Below are positions 1 through 9,873 of a stretch of DNA of 64,000 nucleotides, in pieces. The stretch covers positions 1-64,000 of the forward strand of contig NZ_JAINZP010000009.1 of the NCBI RefSeq assembly GCF_020166435.1, in the 5' to 3' direction. The position numbers and the translations under genes are program-made. Below the pieces are notes generated by a model. It worked only from the letters and a program-made list of their open reading frames with translations, was not told where the DNA came from and did not search any database. This DNA comes from Pectobacterium versatile. Lineage in GTDB: Bacteria > Pseudomonadota > Gammaproteobacteria > Enterobacterales > Enterobacteriaceae. The stretch's first letter is position 1. Each line of letters starts with the position of its first letter.

Positions 1-141
1 TTTACGGTGAACTGTAATCCTGTACTGTTTGCCACCTGCTTTCTCCTTATTGTTATTCTTGTCCTGCTGCCACGGCTACCGCACACGCCGATGCGTTCCG
101 CCGCTCCCCTGATGAAAAATGAAATACCCAGGCAAACCTAA
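1..141 (+). CDS. C-terminal end of a membrane transporter (probably MFS, YhhS-like)
   Basis: The window opens inside a reading frame that runs from base 1 to a TAA at 139-141. The 46 visible residues hold one hydrophobic segment (about residues 8-28, rich in Leu, Ile and Val) followed by a basic polar tail, which is how the last helix of a major facilitator transporter usually ends. In E. coli the MFS gene yhhS lies beside dcrB on the opposite strand, and the arrangement here matches, so YhhS is the most likely identity. Only the tail is visible, so the family call is positional inference. Confidence 0.5.
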   Translation, partial: FTVNCNPVLFATCFLLIVILVLLPRLPHTPMRSAAPLMKNEIPRQT

Positions 142-472
142 GTTGGATGAGAATTACGCTTAAAAGAGGGATTCACGTCGCTGTGGGCAAACGTATGATG
201 GAGTTGGGGCAATAGGCAGAATAATGAAAACGTTCCCTGTGACATCCTTGACATGAGTCCCTTGATAAAAAATGACGAGCAAAAGATAGCAGGTGGAATG
301 GAAACTCAATAGTACGAAGAAAAGACTAAAAACAATCCAATCAATTGATTAGTATTGAAATAGTTTCATTTATAAGTAGGGGGTGCATAGAAAGAGGTCT
401 GATCTTTTCCCCACGTTGGGATATGCAGGATGAGACTGTGTTTCTCAGGTTAAAAGCTAAGCTGGCAGGAGC
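142..472. other. Intergenic gap between the transporter and dcrB
   Basis: About 330 bases without a supportable gene. Apart from the dcrB terminator at its right edge I see no RNA gene, repeat or clear promoter. The sequence from about 290 to 400 is AT-rich. Confidence 0.5.
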
Positions 473-499
473 AAAAATCCCCAATGAACTGGGGATTTG
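473..499 (-). terminator. Intrinsic terminator of dcrB
   Basis: Perfect 8-bp inverted repeat AAATCCCC (475-482) and GGGGATTT (491-498) around an 8-base loop. On the minus strand the hairpin runs into a T5 tract about 30 bases after the dcrB stop. Confidence 0.75.
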
Positions 500-528
500 T
501 TTATAAAGAGACGGGTGAAGGGGCTGGA

Positions 529-1095
529 TTATTTCAGCTTCAGCGTGTGGATGATGCCTTCTGCTTCGCTCTGTGCCTGTTGCTGATTGCTGGCTGGCAG
601 CGTGATCTGCAAGGTCAGCAGTTGGTTTTCCACTTTGCCCAGCACGACAGAGGAATAAGCCTGCTGTCCGCTGCTGGTGATAATGCTGTCGAGCTGTTGC
701 AGTTTCTTGCCGTCAACGTCGATGGTTTTGTTGGTGACGACCTGAAGATTGGCATCACGCGTGCGTTGCTGGTCTTCCAGACGTTGTGCCAGCACGGTCA
801 ACTCTTCTGTGGTGTTGTCACCCAGAATCACGATGACGGCTTTCTGTCCATTATCATTGGCGTAAACGTGCATGTTGTTCGCCTGCGTACCGACTTTACC
901 GCTTTGATCGCGCATATCGGCTGGCAGGGTAAATGCCACCTTGCCATTCATTAATTCAATATTCTGACCTGCGCTGGCTTCTGCGGCAGGTTTATCTTGC
1001 GCGCCCGATTTTGCAGCGTCATCCGTTTTGCCATCACAGGCAGCAAGCAGGCCGACAAGCAAGCCGACACCGAGGTATTTGATTACATTCGACAT
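529..1095 (-). CDS. dcrB: DcrB family lipoprotein
   Basis: The 188-residue product matches DcrB in length and in sequence throughout. It starts with a lipoprotein signal (hydrophobic stretch ending LLAAC, lipidation at Cys20), then a low-complexity acidic/Ala linker and the folded DcrB domain from about residue 45. In E. coli DcrB is needed for phage C1 and C6 infection and affects lipoprotein maturation and envelope stability; that role is family knowledge. It is monocistronic, with its own terminator and an ERIC element directly upstream. Confidence 0.93.
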   Translation of the reverse strand: MSNVIKYLGVGLLVGLLAACDGKTDDAAKSGAQDKPAAEASAGQNIELMNGKVAFTLPADMRDQSGKVGTQANNMHVYANDNGQKAVIVILGDNTTEELTVLAQRLEDQQRTRDANLQVVTNKTIDVDGKKLQQLDSIITSSGQQAYSSVVLGKVENQLLTLQITLPASNQQQAQSEAEGIIHTLKLK

Positions 1096-1133
1096 GGGAT
1101 CCCTTTCTCTCGTTTTGAAACAGATAATCTTTC

Positions 1134-1260
<127 letters not shown>

Positions 1261-1364
1261 AACAGGTAATAACAGTATGGCACCCTATTCAGATAGCAAA
1301 AACAAGCATTTTGTTGTTGCAAACCGTTGTTAGTACCTGCGTTATTTTTACAAAACGATGAGTG

Positions 1365-1491
1365 TATACCCTAAATAATTCGAGTTGCGTGAAGGCGGCA
1401 ACTGCGGGAATCCCCAAGAGCTTATTCAGGTAAGTGACTGGGGTGAGTAAAGGCAGCCAACGCACGAGCAGCTTGAAGTATGACGGGTATA
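1365..1491. repeat. ERIC element, full-length copy 2
   Basis: Second exact-length (127 bp) ERIC copy, in the same orientation as copy 1 and only 104 bases away. Its core, CTTATTCAGGTAAGTGACTG, is nearer the published consensus. Two direct copies share one 436-bp intergenic gap. Confidence 0.95.
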
Positions 1492-1499
1492 TTAGGGAG

Positions 1500-1522
1500 A
1501 AAAGGCGGTGTAAATCGCCGCC
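1500..1522 (-). terminator. Intrinsic terminator of yhhQ
   Basis: On the minus strand GGCGG and CCGCC pair around a 9-base loop and are followed by TTTT, just after the yhhQ stop. The stem is short but GC-rich. Confidence 0.6.
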
Positions 1523-1531
1523 CGATTGCCA

Positions 1532-2209
1532 TTAACGGTGGCTGCTGACGGAACGGTAGTCGGCTGCGCCTTTCTGCTCACCTAGACGTTTAAGCACCAT
1601 GTTCAGCATGACGCCGTACATCGGCAGGAAGAACGCCAGGCTGATCAGCAATTTGAAGGCATAATCCACCATCGCGATTTCAACCCAGTTTGCCGCCATG
1701 AAGGCATCGGTGCTGCGGTAAAACGCAATGAAGAAAAAGGCCAGCGTATCGCTGAAATTACCAAACACGGTCGACACAGCCGGAGCGACCCACCACGCAC
1801 GCTTCTGGCGCAGGCGGTTGAAGACGTGAACATCCAGAATCTGGCCGAGAACATAAGCCATGAAGCTGGCGCAGGCGATACGCGCCACGACAATATTCAC
1901 CTGACTTAACGCCTCGAATGATTGCCACGATCCCTGATAAAACAGGCACGACACCAGATAGGAAATCACCAGCGCAGGCACCATCACGGTCAGAATGATA
2001 CGACGCGCCAGCGGCGCACCGAAAACCCGTACCGTCAGGTCAGTTGCCAGAAAAATAAACGGAAAGGTAAACGCGCCCCAGGTGGTATGAAAACCGAAAA
2101 TCAATACCGGGAGCTGAACCAGATAATTACTCGACGTAATGATCAGGACATGGAACAACGATAGCCAGATCAGCGCCGTAAGCCGCTGCTGGGGAGTAAA
2201 ACGATACAT
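1532..2209 (-). CDS. yhhQ: Queuosine precursor transporter YhhQ
   Basis: A 225-residue integral membrane protein with about six hydrophobic helices, of the YhhQ/vitamin-transporter-like (ECF S-component-like) family. In E. coli YhhQ imports the queuosine precursors preQ0 and preQ1 for tRNA modification. The Asp/Thr-rich segment FLATDLTVRVFGAPLARR near residues 53-70 is typical of the family. It is divergent from tusA, as in E. coli. The ATG at 2209 follows an AGGTCAC-type ribosome site. Confidence 0.92.
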   Translation of the reverse strand: MYRFTPQQRLTALIWLSLFHVLIITSSNYLVQLPVLIFGFHTTWGAFTFPFIFLATDLTVRVFGAPLARRIILTVMVPALVISYLVSCLFYQGSWQSFEALSQVNIVVARIACASFMAYVLGQILDVHVFNRLRQKRAWWVAPAVSTVFGNFSDTLAFFFIAFYRSTDAFMAANWVEIAMVDYAFKLLISLAFFLPMYGVMLNMVLKRLGEQKGAADYRSVSSHR

Positions 2210-2442
2210 AATGTGACCTTTTTGGTTATTGGGGTTAGGGAACCCAAGGGATAACGTGCAGATTTATGCTGCAACGCGGCGGCATAATACGCAATTGCTT
2301 TGCTAATGCAATTATTTCGCTACGACCATGTGTTTTTCCAGGAAAAGATGGTTGTTTTCTGCGCAAACGTTGTCGTCGCTTGCGTCGGGAAATCCTCAGC
2401 GTAAACTAAGGCGGTTTTTTGATTCCAGCACTGAGAACGTTG

Positions 2443-2688
2443 ATGACCGATCCCTTTACCAACCCGGATAAAACCCTTGATGCACAGGGGCTGCGCTGCC
2501 CTGAGCCTGTGATGATGGTGCGTAAGACGGTACGCCAGATGGAAACCGGGCAAACGCTGCTGATTATTGCCGACGATCCAGCCACCACCCGCGATATTCC
2601 CGGTTTTTGCGTGTACATGGAGCATGAGCTTCTGGCGCAAGAGACCGAGCAGGTTCCCTACCGGTATCTGCTGCGCAAAGGCCAATAA
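2443..2688 (+). CDS. tusA: Sulfur carrier protein TusA
   Basis: An 81-residue product matching TusA in full. Cys19 in the LRCPEP motif is the residue that takes persulfide from IscS and passes it to TusBCD for the 2-thio modification of tRNA wobble uridine. I chose the ATG at 2443 over an in-frame TTG at 2419 because it gives the exact family length and the typical MTD start. The gene lies between zntA and yhhQ as in E. coli. Confidence 0.95.
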   Translation: MTDPFTNPDKTLDAQGLRCPEPVMMVRKTVRQMETGQTLLIIADDPATTRDIPGFCVYMEHELLAQETEQVPYRYLLRKGQ

Positions 2689-2818
2689 TACGCAGTGCGT
2701 TATACTGCTGAGGTTTGTTATTAGGAGAAACACGGGGATGAGGTTCCCGTAGGGAGGCCTCACCCCGTGGTCGCTCCGTGTATCTCGATCCCTCAACCAA
2801 CAGCCAGCAACGGTAATA

Positions 2819-5173
2819 TCAGTCCTGTTTTCTCAACAGCCGTAGCGCGTTGGCGGTGACCAGCGCGGTTGCGCCGGAATCTGCCAGCACGGCGAGCCAC
2901 AGTCCGGTAATACCCATAATGCTGGTAACCAGAAATACCGCTTTCAGCCCCAGCGCGATAGTCATGTTCTGACGGATATTGCGCTGCGTTGCCCGCGACA
3001 GGCTAATCATGGCGGCCAGCCCAGTCAGGCGACTGTGCGTTAAGGCGGCATCGGCCGTCTCCAGCGCCACGTCGGTACCGCTTCCCATCGCAATCCCGAT
3101 CGTTGCCGCTTTCATTGCCGGTGCGTCGTTGATGCCGTCGCCCACCATCGCTACGGGATGCTGCTTGCTCAATTCGCTGACTGCCGTGACCTTGTCAGCA
3201 GGGAGCAGGCTGGCCCGGTAATCGATCCCTAATGTTGCCGCAATCGCTGCTGCTGCGCGGGGATTATCGCCGGTGAGCATGACGCCACGAATCCCTAACT
3301 GCTGCAAGGCATCCAGCGCCTCACGCGCATCGTGGCGTAGCGTATCGCTCAGTGCCAGCACGCCGAGCAGGTTGTCGTCTTCTTGCACCACCACGACGGT
3401 TTTCCCTTCGTTCTCCAGCGCATCAATCCGTTGCAACCAGCTTGCATCAAGCAGATCGGGCGCGACACGAGTCGGTGCGCTGACCTGAATCCGCTTGCCG
3501 CCTATCGTGCCTTCCACGCCGACTCCCGCCAGCGCTTTGCGGTTTTCTGCCATTGGCAGGAACGTGCTGCTGGATCGCGCATGCTGGACGATCGCTTTGG
3601 CAAGCGGATGGTGCGAACCGGATTCCACCGCAGCGGTGCGGGTTAGCAGCGCCGTTGCGCTAACGCCCGCAGCGGGCAATACGTCCGTCACCTGCGGCTT
3701 GCCTTCCGTCAGCGTGCCCGTTTTATCGAACGCGATAGTCTTGATGCTGCCCAGCGACTCCAGCGCCGCGCCACCTTTAATCAGCGCTCCACGACGCGTT
3801 GCGGCGGCTAGCCCCGACGTAATCGCCGCAGGCGTTGAGATCACCAGCGCACACGGGCAGCCAATTAACAGCAGCGTCAGGCCGCGATAAATCCACTCTT
3901 GCCACGGCTGCGCAAGCAGCAACGGCGGTACCAGAATCACCAGCAGCGACAGCAGCATGATGGCGGGCGTGTAGTAACGGCTGAACTTATCGAGGAAGCG
4001 CTCTATCGGCGCACGGCGCTCTTCCGCTTCTTCTATTAGTTGCAGAATGCGGTCAATAGCGCTGTTGCCCGGCTGTGACACCACCCGCAACTGCACAACC
4101 CGATCGACGCACAGGCTGCCTGCGGCAATTTTTTCACCGGGCGTACGTTCAACGGGAACCGATTCACCGGTCAGCGCGCTTTCATCAAAGCTAGCGTCGC
4201 TGTTCAAGAGCTCCGCATCGGCGGGGAGTCGTCCACCGGGGGCGACTTCAATCACGTCACCGGGAACCAGACTGGCGACGGGAACGAGGCGTCGCTGCCC
4301 ATTGCTGACGACCGTGGCATCTTCGGGAAGCAGTGCCATCAGCGCCGTTACGCCCCGTCGTGCGCGGTTTGCCGCGTAAGATTCCAGATGTTCGCCTAGC
4401 ATAAACAGCAGCAGGATGACGGTGGCTTCGGTGGTGGCGCCAATCAAGAGCGCTCCAATGGAAGCCACGCTCATCAGCGTTTCAATCGCGAAGGGCGTAC
4501 CCGTGCGAATGAGCTGCACCGTTTTTTTCAGGATCGGGATCAGCCCGACAATCGTGGTCGCGATAAACGCGATCTGCCCGCCGCGCTCGCTTAGCAGGGA
4601 AAGTCCCCAGCTCGCAGCAGCCAGCAGAGTGAAAAGTATTAAGAAACCATATTCATGTACAAAACGACGTGCGGTCGAGGTGTCGGGTGGGGCGAGGGGG
4701 AGTGCGGTGTCCTGCAAGGCGAAGCCCGCTTGCTGAACGGCATGTTGAACCTGAAGTCGGATATCGGTGTTGGCATCAACAACCAATTTTTCGGTGGCGA
4801 ACAGTACTTTGGCCTGTTCAATTCCGGTGAGATTTTTTACTGCATTTTCGATTTTACGTGCGCAGCTGGGACAATCCATCCCGCTGATTTTCCAGCTAAA
4901 ACGCTGGTGGGATCGGGGCCTGTCGCTGTCTCCGCTGTCGGGGTCGTCTGAATCCGCGCTACCGCCGCTGTCTGACGACTGTTGCTCTGTGCCACACGCG
5001 CTCTGTACTACGGCATCAGACGTGTGTTTGGTTGAACAGCAGCTGTGGTCTGCGTGGTTTGAATGCTGCGTGTGTTCGTTGCAGCAACTTTTGGCGCGGC
5101 GTGGCGCGTGGTGAACGCTGTTATTGCAGCAGGCTGATTTCTCAGCGCTGTGGTTATGCTGATGAGAGTGCAT
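2819..5173 (-). CDS. zntA: Zn(II)/Cd(II)/Pb(II)-translocating P-type ATPase
   Basis: A 784-residue P1B-type ATPase that exports zinc, cadmium and lead. Order of features: a His/Cys-rich tail (residues 1-60, with 11 His and three CC pairs), an acidic Ser/Asp linker (about 65-85), one heavy-metal domain with GMDCPSCARK (Cys101, Cys104), the CPC motif in the transmembrane metal site, DKTGTLT with the phosphorylated Asp, the nucleotide-binding HP dipeptide, and GDGINDAP. E. coli ZntA is about 732 residues, so the extra length is the N-terminal tail. Transcription is probably MerR-type (ZntR) controlled, but I do not see a convincing dyad upstream. Confidence 0.95.
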   Translation of the reverse strand: MHSHQHNHSAEKSACCNNSVHHAPRRAKSCCNEHTQHSNHADHSCCSTKHTSDAVVQSACGTEQQSSDSGGSADSDDPDSGDSDRPRSHQRFSWKISGMDCPSCARKIENAVKNLTGIEQAKVLFATEKLVVDANTDIRLQVQHAVQQAGFALQDTALPLAPPDTSTARRFVHEYGFLILFTLLAAASWGLSLLSERGGQIAFIATTIVGLIPILKKTVQLIRTGTPFAIETLMSVASIGALLIGATTEATVILLLFMLGEHLESYAANRARRGVTALMALLPEDATVVSNGQRRLVPVASLVPGDVIEVAPGGRLPADAELLNSDASFDESALTGESVPVERTPGEKIAAGSLCVDRVVQLRVVSQPGNSAIDRILQLIEEAEERRAPIERFLDKFSRYYTPAIMLLSLLVILVPPLLLAQPWQEWIYRGLTLLLIGCPCALVISTPAAITSGLAAATRRGALIKGGAALESLGSIKTIAFDKTGTLTEGKPQVTDVLPAAGVSATALLTRTAAVESGSHHPLAKAIVQHARSSSTFLPMAENRKALAGVGVEGTIGGKRIQVSAPTRVAPDLLDASWLQRIDALENEGKTVVVVQEDDNLLGVLALSDTLRHDAREALDALQQLGIRGVMLTGDNPRAAAAIAATLGIDYRASLLPADKVTAVSELSKQHPVAMVGDGINDAPAMKAATIGIAMGSGTDVALETADAALTHSRLTGLAAMISLSRATQRNIRQNMTIALGLKAVFLVTSIMGITGLWLAVLADSGATALVTANALRLLRKQD

Positions 5174-5264
5174 CTCTTCCTCCGTTGTTAGTGACTTACA
5201 TACTCATCAGGAACTTTACACCGCTGCTTAATGCTTAGCCAGATTTTCGTGAGCGCCGCGAACG

Positions 5265-5894
5265 TCAGAAATAGAGGGAGCGAACGATCAGGAAATGGCC
5301 GCCAAAATAGCCCGCTGCCACAATCGCCTGATGGGCGCGGAACGGAAAACGGTAATGGTGAATCAGCCAGACTGCATGGGCGATAAACAGCAGTACGGTA
5401 CCTGTCAGCAGGGAGAAATTCGCGTTTGTCCCCAGCGCAAAATAGCGCTCGCCTGCAATCCAGACCATCAGCGTCGTCATGATGATAAAGGCGCAAGCGG
5501 GCCAGCGCTGTGCGTCCAATCGCCCCCAGATAACGGCGATCAGGATCGCAGCCAGAATAACGAGCGTTAGTGCCAGCGGCCAAAAGAACGTGAGTGAAAT
5601 CTGTCCGGTAAAAAAGCTAATGGTGTACAGCAAATGCGAGAGGAAATAGGCGCCAAATGCGTAAAGCAGACGCTGAGTCGGCAGCAACAGCAGAGTGTCT
5701 GCGACCAGCGTGGCCAGCAGCCCCAGCACAATCAGATAGCCCGGCACACCAAGCAGCGGCATCTGCCAGGCTAGCGCCAGCAGCAGTAGCATCGTGACGG
5801 GTTTGAATAACCAACGCTGCCACGTTGGCCCACGGTAGCTGGCGTCCACATACAACCAACCAGAAAAAAGCACAGCAATAAATGACCAAAGCAT
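5265..5894 (-). CDS. yhhN: YhhN/TMEM86 family membrane protein (lysoplasmalogenase-like)
   Basis: A 209-residue protein with about eight hydrophobic helices, belonging to the YhhN/TMEM86 family, whose animal members hydrolyse lysoplasmalogen. The bacterial substrate is not established. The conserved short polar segments between helices (GDTLLLLP-like [19 protein letters not shown]) fit the family. It lies 91 bases upstream of zntA on the same strand, the enterobacterial order, and the two may be partly co-transcribed. Confidence 0.88.
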   Translation of the reverse strand: MLWSFIAVLFSGWLYVDASYRGPTWQRWLFKPVTMLLLLALAWQMPLLGVPGYLIVLGLLATLVADTLLLLPTQRLLYAFGAYFLSHLLYTISFFTGQISLTFFWPLALTLVILAAILIAVIWGRLDAQRWPACAFIIMTTLMVWIAGERYFALGTNANFSLLTGTVLLFIAHAVWLIHHYRFPFRAHQAIVAAGYFGGHFLIVRSLYF

Positions 5895-6085
5895 AGCGTG
5901 TCCTTTTTGTGTTTTTGTTTGTGTCAGAATAAAAATAAACCGTTCTTTGTTCAGTGTAGGGGATTGTGGGGAAGTTAAACAACACGGGGTGAGACGGATG
6001 CGACTTCTGTGAGCTTCATGTTATGTTATCGCCTGTTTTTATTGTAGATGGGCGCCGCGAAGTCTTGAAGGGAGCATTGTGTTGA

Positions 6086-6406
6086 ATGAGTAATGAATCC
6101 GCGCTTTATCGTATTCAATTTATAAATAACGGTAAGAATTACCAACTTTACGTGCGTGAGTTGGTGCAGAGCAGCCTGTTCGGTTTTATTGAAATCGCCG
6201 ACTTCGTGTTTGATAGCCAGTCTACGGTGTTGGTTGACCCGTCAACCGAGAAACTGAAAACGGAATTCTCTGGCGTTAGCCGCAGTTTCATCCCTCTACA
6301 GGCGATCATTCGCATTGATGCCGTGACGGAAAAGGGCAGCGCTCGCATTTCTGATTTAGGCGATAACGTTGCCGCGTTCCCTTATCTTCCCGGCAAGAAA
6401 CCCTGA
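6086..6406 (+). CDS. DUF1820 family protein
   Basis: A 106-residue soluble protein that looks like the DUF1820 family of gammaproteobacteria: YRIQF start, a central IEIADFVFD segment and a C-terminal region with Phe-Pro-Tyr. There is no signal peptide or membrane helix. The ATG at 6086 has a GAAGGGAG ribosome site. It is a single gene between yhhN and yhhL, where E. coli has yhhM. No function is known to me. Confidence 0.8.
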   Translation: MSNESALYRIQFINNGKNYQLYVRELVQSSLFGFIEIADFVFDSQSTVLVDPSTEKLKTEFSGVSRSFIPLQAIIRIDAVTEKGSARISDLGDNVAAFPYLPGKKP

Positions 6407-6478
6407 TTTTCTCGGCGCGTGTCCTTTGAGCTAAAGGGCACGCGCTTTATTCGCTTTGTGCCCCAGCAGAAGTAGCGA

Positions 6479-6757
6479 TTACGGCTTCGGTGGCTTAGGC
6501 TGCTTTTTCTGCCACGCCAGCAGCTCAAACACGCCAAAAAGGAAAATGCGTGCCTGAAGCGCGCGGCTCAGCGCGGGACTGTCTTTCGGCTGGCTGGATT
6601 TTAACAGCAGCAGTTGAAAACCATGCATCAGGATCATAAACACCATCGCCACGGTCATGAAGATATTCAACGGCTTGGGAAACGGCTGAATCAGGTTAAG
6701 CAACAAAAATCCCCACACGCCCAGCATCAATAATCTGCCAAGGTTAATCAAAATCAT
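6479..6757 (-). CDS. yhhL: DUF1145 family inner-membrane protein YhhL
   Basis: A 92-residue protein with two to three hydrophobic helices (about 5-25, 31-52) and a basic, Pro-rich tail, matching YhhL (DUF1145). It starts 26 bases after the rsmD stop on the same strand, so the two form an operon as in E. coli. Function unknown. Confidence 0.87.
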   Translation of the reverse strand: MILINLGRLLMLGVWGFLLLNLIQPFPKPLNIFMTVAMVFMILMHGFQLLLLKSSQPKDSPALSRALQARIFLFGVFELLAWQKKQPKPPKP

Positions 6758-6783
6758 CTCTTACCCTTACGTCGCTGCGAAGA

Positions 6784-7359
6784 TCACTGACGGATATATA
6801 AACGGTAGGCGACCTGGCCCGCAATTTTTTCACGGTGCAGTTGCCAATTTTCCGGGATAGTCAGCTGCGCATTTTCCGCCTCTGTTTCTACGTAAATCCA
6901 CGCGTCGGGTGCCAGCCAGCCCTGTTGTTCCAGCAGAGCAAGCGTGTTGTTCAGCAGTTCTTTGCGAAACGGTGGATCGAGAAACACAACGTCAAACGGC
7001 GTGCCCGGCTTCGCCAGCCAGCTCAGGGCATCAGTATTGACCACCTCGGCGTTTTCCGCCCGAAGCAGCGCCAGATTTTGCGTTAACTGCTGCGCGACTG
7101 CACGCTCCATCTCCAATAATGTGGCGTGCGCAGCATAACGAGAAAGGGCTTCTAGCCCGAGCGCACCGCTGCCAGCAAAACAGTCCAGACAGCGCGCCTG
7201 TTGAATGACGGGAGCCAGCCAGTTAAACAGCGTTTCCCGCACGCGATCGGTGGTGGGACGTAAACCGGGGCTATCAGGAACCGGAAGTTTTCTGCCGCGC
7301 CATTGACCACCGATGATTCGGATTTGTCCGGCGGCTGACGATGCATTTTTTTTAGCCAT
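6784..7359 (-). CDS. rsmD: 16S rRNA (guanine(966)-N2)-methyltransferase
   Basis: A 191-residue Rossmann-fold methyltransferase that modifies G966 of 16S rRNA with SAM. Visible signatures are the substrate-binding segment GGQWRGRKLPV near the N-terminus, the SAM loop DCFAGSGALGLEA (about 59-71) and the catalytic LDPPF (about 126-130). It is divergent from ftsY, the standard enterobacterial arrangement. Confidence 0.95.
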   Translation of the reverse strand: MAKKNASSAAGQIRIIGGQWRGRKLPVPDSPGLRPTTDRVRETLFNWLAPVIQQARCLDCFAGSGALGLEALSRYAAHATLLEMERAVAQQLTQNLALLRAENAEVVNTDALSWLAKPGTPFDVVFLDPPFRKELLNNTLALLEQQGWLAPDAWIYVETEAENAQLTIPENWQLHREKIAGQVAYRLYIRQ

Positions 7360-7708
7360 AGCTCACAGGGTTATTGTTGTGCCGCATCATCATGGTGTGG
7401 ATGCGGGCAGGAAATTTCTGGCGCTATTCTAGCGGCGGTTACGTGTAGAGGGAATGTTAAGATGGACGTTAAGGCGCTTAACCCAAAATTTTGTGCTGTC
7501 TGCGGCCTTTCGATCACGTACGGTGTTTGACACACTTCGTTACGGACATTGCCTTTCGTTACGAAGATTGTCGGCAGCGCGGAGAATTGTCTGCCATTGC
7601 CCCCGTTGGCCGCGTGTTGCTGTCGGCAGGAAAGTGTTAAACTTGTTGTTTAAATATGATTTTCATTGATTGATTCGCTGCGGTGAGCAGCGTGGAGCGC
7701 GATCGCAC
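7360..7708. promoter_or_regulatory. Divergent rsmD/ftsY intergenic region
   Basis: About 350 bases that must hold the promoters for rsmD-yhhL (minus) and ftsYEX (plus). It contains a 71-codon open frame (7454-7669) with no family resemblance and an Arg/Leu composition typical of chance frames. I see no structured RNA or repeat. Confidence 0.4.
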
Positions 7709-9196
7709 ATGTCAAAAGAAAAGAAGCGCGGTTTTTTTTCCTGGCTGGGATTAGGGAAACAGGAAGAAAAACAACAAGAGCAACCGCAAGAGCAGCCGGT
7801 TGTCGAAGAACAACCTTCAGCAGCAGAGTCGGATGCTGCAGCATCGGCTCACCAGACCGTTGAACATGCGCCGGAACTGGTAGAGAAGCCACTGGCAGAA
7901 GCGCCTCTCGTTGAAGAAAAGCTAAAGGTTGAAGCGGAAGCATTGACCCAACCGGTCGCCGAGCGTGAGGTTACCGCCGCGGCAGACGCATCAACCACCG
8001 CCGCCCCAGAAGTTAACGCTTCTGAATCCATTATTTCTGAACCAGCTGCATCTGCCCCGACTATTTCTGAACCAGACGATCGTGACGCGATCGAACATGA
8101 CAGTTTCGATCGGGATATCGCCGATCCGATCGTGCACACCGAGATCGCCGAAAGTGCGACGGTGGCTGATGCTGAGCCAGACGTTGCGCAGCAGGAAGAG
8201 CAAGAATACGAAGAACCAGAGCAGGCACAGCCAGATGATGTTCCGGCTGTGGCGCAAGAGCAGGAACGTCCGACGAAAGAAGGTTTCTTCGCTCGCCTGA
8301 AACGCAGTCTGGTAAAAACGCGCCAGAACCTCGGTTCCGGATTTATCGGATTGTTTCGCGGTAAGAAAATCGACGACGATCTGTTTGACGAACTGGAAGA
8401 ACAACTGCTGATTGCCGATGTCGGGGTTGAGACGACCCGTAAGATCATCGGTAGCCTGACGGAGCACGCTAGCCGCCGCCAACTGAAAGATGCTGATACG
8501 CTTTTTGTGAAGCTGAAAGAAGAAATGGCGGAGATTCTTGCTAAGGTGGACGCCCCGCTGAATATCGAAGGCAAAACGCCGTATGTCATTCTGATGGTTG
8601 GCGTTAATGGCGTGGGTAAAACCACCACCATCGGGAAAATGGCACGCCAGTTCCAGGCACAGGGCAAGTCCGTGATGCTGGCGGCGGGTGATACTTTCCG
8701 TGCGGCGGCGGTCGAGCAACTTCAGGTCTGGGGACAGCGCAATAACGTGGCGGTCGTGGCGCAGCATACGGGGGCGGATTCGGCATCGGTGATTTTCGAT
8801 GCGATTCAGGCAGCGAAAGCGCGCGGCGTTGATGTTCTGATCGCCGATACCGCGGGTCGCTTGCAGAACAAAGCGCACCTGATGGAAGAGCTGAAAAAGA
8901 TTGTGCGCGTGATGAAAAAGCTAGACGAAGACGCGCCGCATGAAGTGATGCTGACGCTGGATGCGAGCACCGGACAGAACGCGGTGAGTCAGGCCAAGCT
9001 GTTTAATGAAGCGGTTGGGCTGACGGGAATTACCTTAACTAAGCTGGACGGTACCGCGAAAGGCGGGGTGATTTTCGCCATTGCCGACCAGTTCGCTATT
9101 CCTATCCGCTATATTGGGGTAGGTGAAGGTATTGAAGATTTACGGCCATTCAAGGCCGACGATTTTATTGAGGCACTTTTTGCCCGAGAGGATTAA
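7709..9196 (+). CDS. ftsY: Signal recognition particle receptor FtsY
   Basis: The SRP receptor GTPase, which docks ribosome-nascent chain complexes at the inner membrane. I place the start at the ATG at 7709 (MSKEKKRGFFSWLG, the usual membrane-binding amphipathic start), giving 495 residues; an upstream ATG at 7670 would add 13 unlikely residues. Then come a long acidic, Glu/Ala-rich A domain (about 20-190), the N domain, and the G domain with GVNGVGKTTT, DTAGR and TKLDG. It is the first gene of ftsYEX, with ftsE starting 5 bases later. Confidence 0.96.
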   Translation: MSKEKKRGFFSWLGLGKQEEKQQEQPQEQPVVEEQPSAAESDAAASAHQTVEHAPELVEKPLAEAPLVEEKLKVEAEALTQPVAEREVTAAADASTTAAPEVNASESIISEPAASAPTISEPDDRDAIEHDSFDRDIADPIVHTEIAESATVADAEPDVAQQEEQEYEEPEQAQPDDVPAVAQEQERPTKEGFFARLKRSLVKTRQNLGSGFIGLFRGKKIDDDLFDELEEQLLIADVGVETTRKIIGSLTEHASRRQLKDADTLFVKLKEEMAEILAKVDAPLNIEGKTPYVILMVGVNGVGKTTTIGKMARQFQAQGKSVMLAAGDTFRAAAVEQLQVWGQRNNVAVVAQHTGADSASVIFDAIQAAKARGVDVLIADTAGRLQNKAHLMEELKKIVRVMKKLDEDAPHEVMLTLDASTGQNAVSQAKLFNEAVGLTGITLTKLDGTAKGGVIFAIADQFAIPIRYIGVGEGIEDLRPFKADDFIEALFARED

Positions 9197-9201
9197 AACG
9201 G

Positions 9202-9873
9202 ATGATTCGTTTTGAACAGGTCAGTAAAGCTTACCTCGGTGGGCGTCAGGCATTGCAAGGGGTGGATTTCCATCTGCGCCCAGCGGAAATGGCGTTCCTG
9301 ACCGGCCATTCCGGCGCAGGGAAAAGTACCCTGCTGAAACTGATTTGTGGCATTGAACGTCCCAGCGCGGGTCAGATTTTGTTTGGCGGCCACAATATCA
9401 GCCGCCTGAAAAAACGCGAAGTCCCGTTCCTGCGACGCCAGATCGGCATGATCTTTCAGGATCACCATCTGTTGATGGAGCGCACGGTCTATGACAACGT
9501 CGCGATGCCGCTCATCATCGCGGGTGCCAGCAGTGAGGATATCCGCCGCCGGGTATCCGCCGCGCTGGACAAGGTTGGCCTGCTGGATAAAGCGAAGAAC
9601 TATCCTATCCAGCTGTCCGGCGGTGAACAGCAGCGTGTTGGCATTGCGCGCGCGGTGGTGAACAAACCTGCAGTGTTGCTGGCGGATGAACCGACCGGCA
9701 ACCTGGATGAAGCGCTGTCAGAAGGCATTTTGCGCCTGTTTGAAGAATTCAATCGTGTTGGCGTCACGGTCCTGATGGCGACGCATGATACTGGGCTTAT
9801 CGCCCGCCGTAATTACCGTGTGCTAACGCTGTCGGATGGCCGCATGGTGGGGGGAAACCACAATGGCGAATAA
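9202..9873 (+). CDS. ftsE: Cell division ATP-binding protein FtsE
   Basis: A 223-residue ABC ATPase that with FtsX activates periplasmic amidases through EnvC during septation. It has Walker [10 protein letters not shown], the signature [14 protein letters not shown] and Walker [12 protein letters not shown]. It starts 5 bases after ftsY and its end overlaps the ftsX start, so the three genes are one transcript. Confidence 0.96.
   Translation: MIRFEQVSKAYLGGRQALQGVDFHLRPAEMAFLTGHSGAGKSTLLKLICGIERPSAGQILFGGHNISRLKKREVPFLRRQIGMIFQDHHLLMERTVYDNVAMPLIIAGASSEDIRRRVSAALDKVGLLDKAKNYPIQLSGGEQQRVGIARAVVNKPAVLLADEPTGNLDEALSEGILRLFEEFNRVGVTVLMATHDTGLIARRNYRVLTLSDGRMVGGNHNGE

Noticed and set aside
484-954. 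Plus-strand 156-codon frame over dcrB
   Set aside because: Antisense of dcrB, overlapping its terminator; no motif.
5174-5264. ZntR (MerR-type) operator before zntA
   Set aside because: Expected from the family, but I do not see the long-spacer dyad clearly enough.
7849-8878. Long minus-strand frames (272 and 295 codons) opposite ftsY
   Set aside because: They mirror the Glu/Ala-rich FtsY domain, giving Ser/Ala- and Arg/His-rich chance translations; FtsY is certain on the plus strand.
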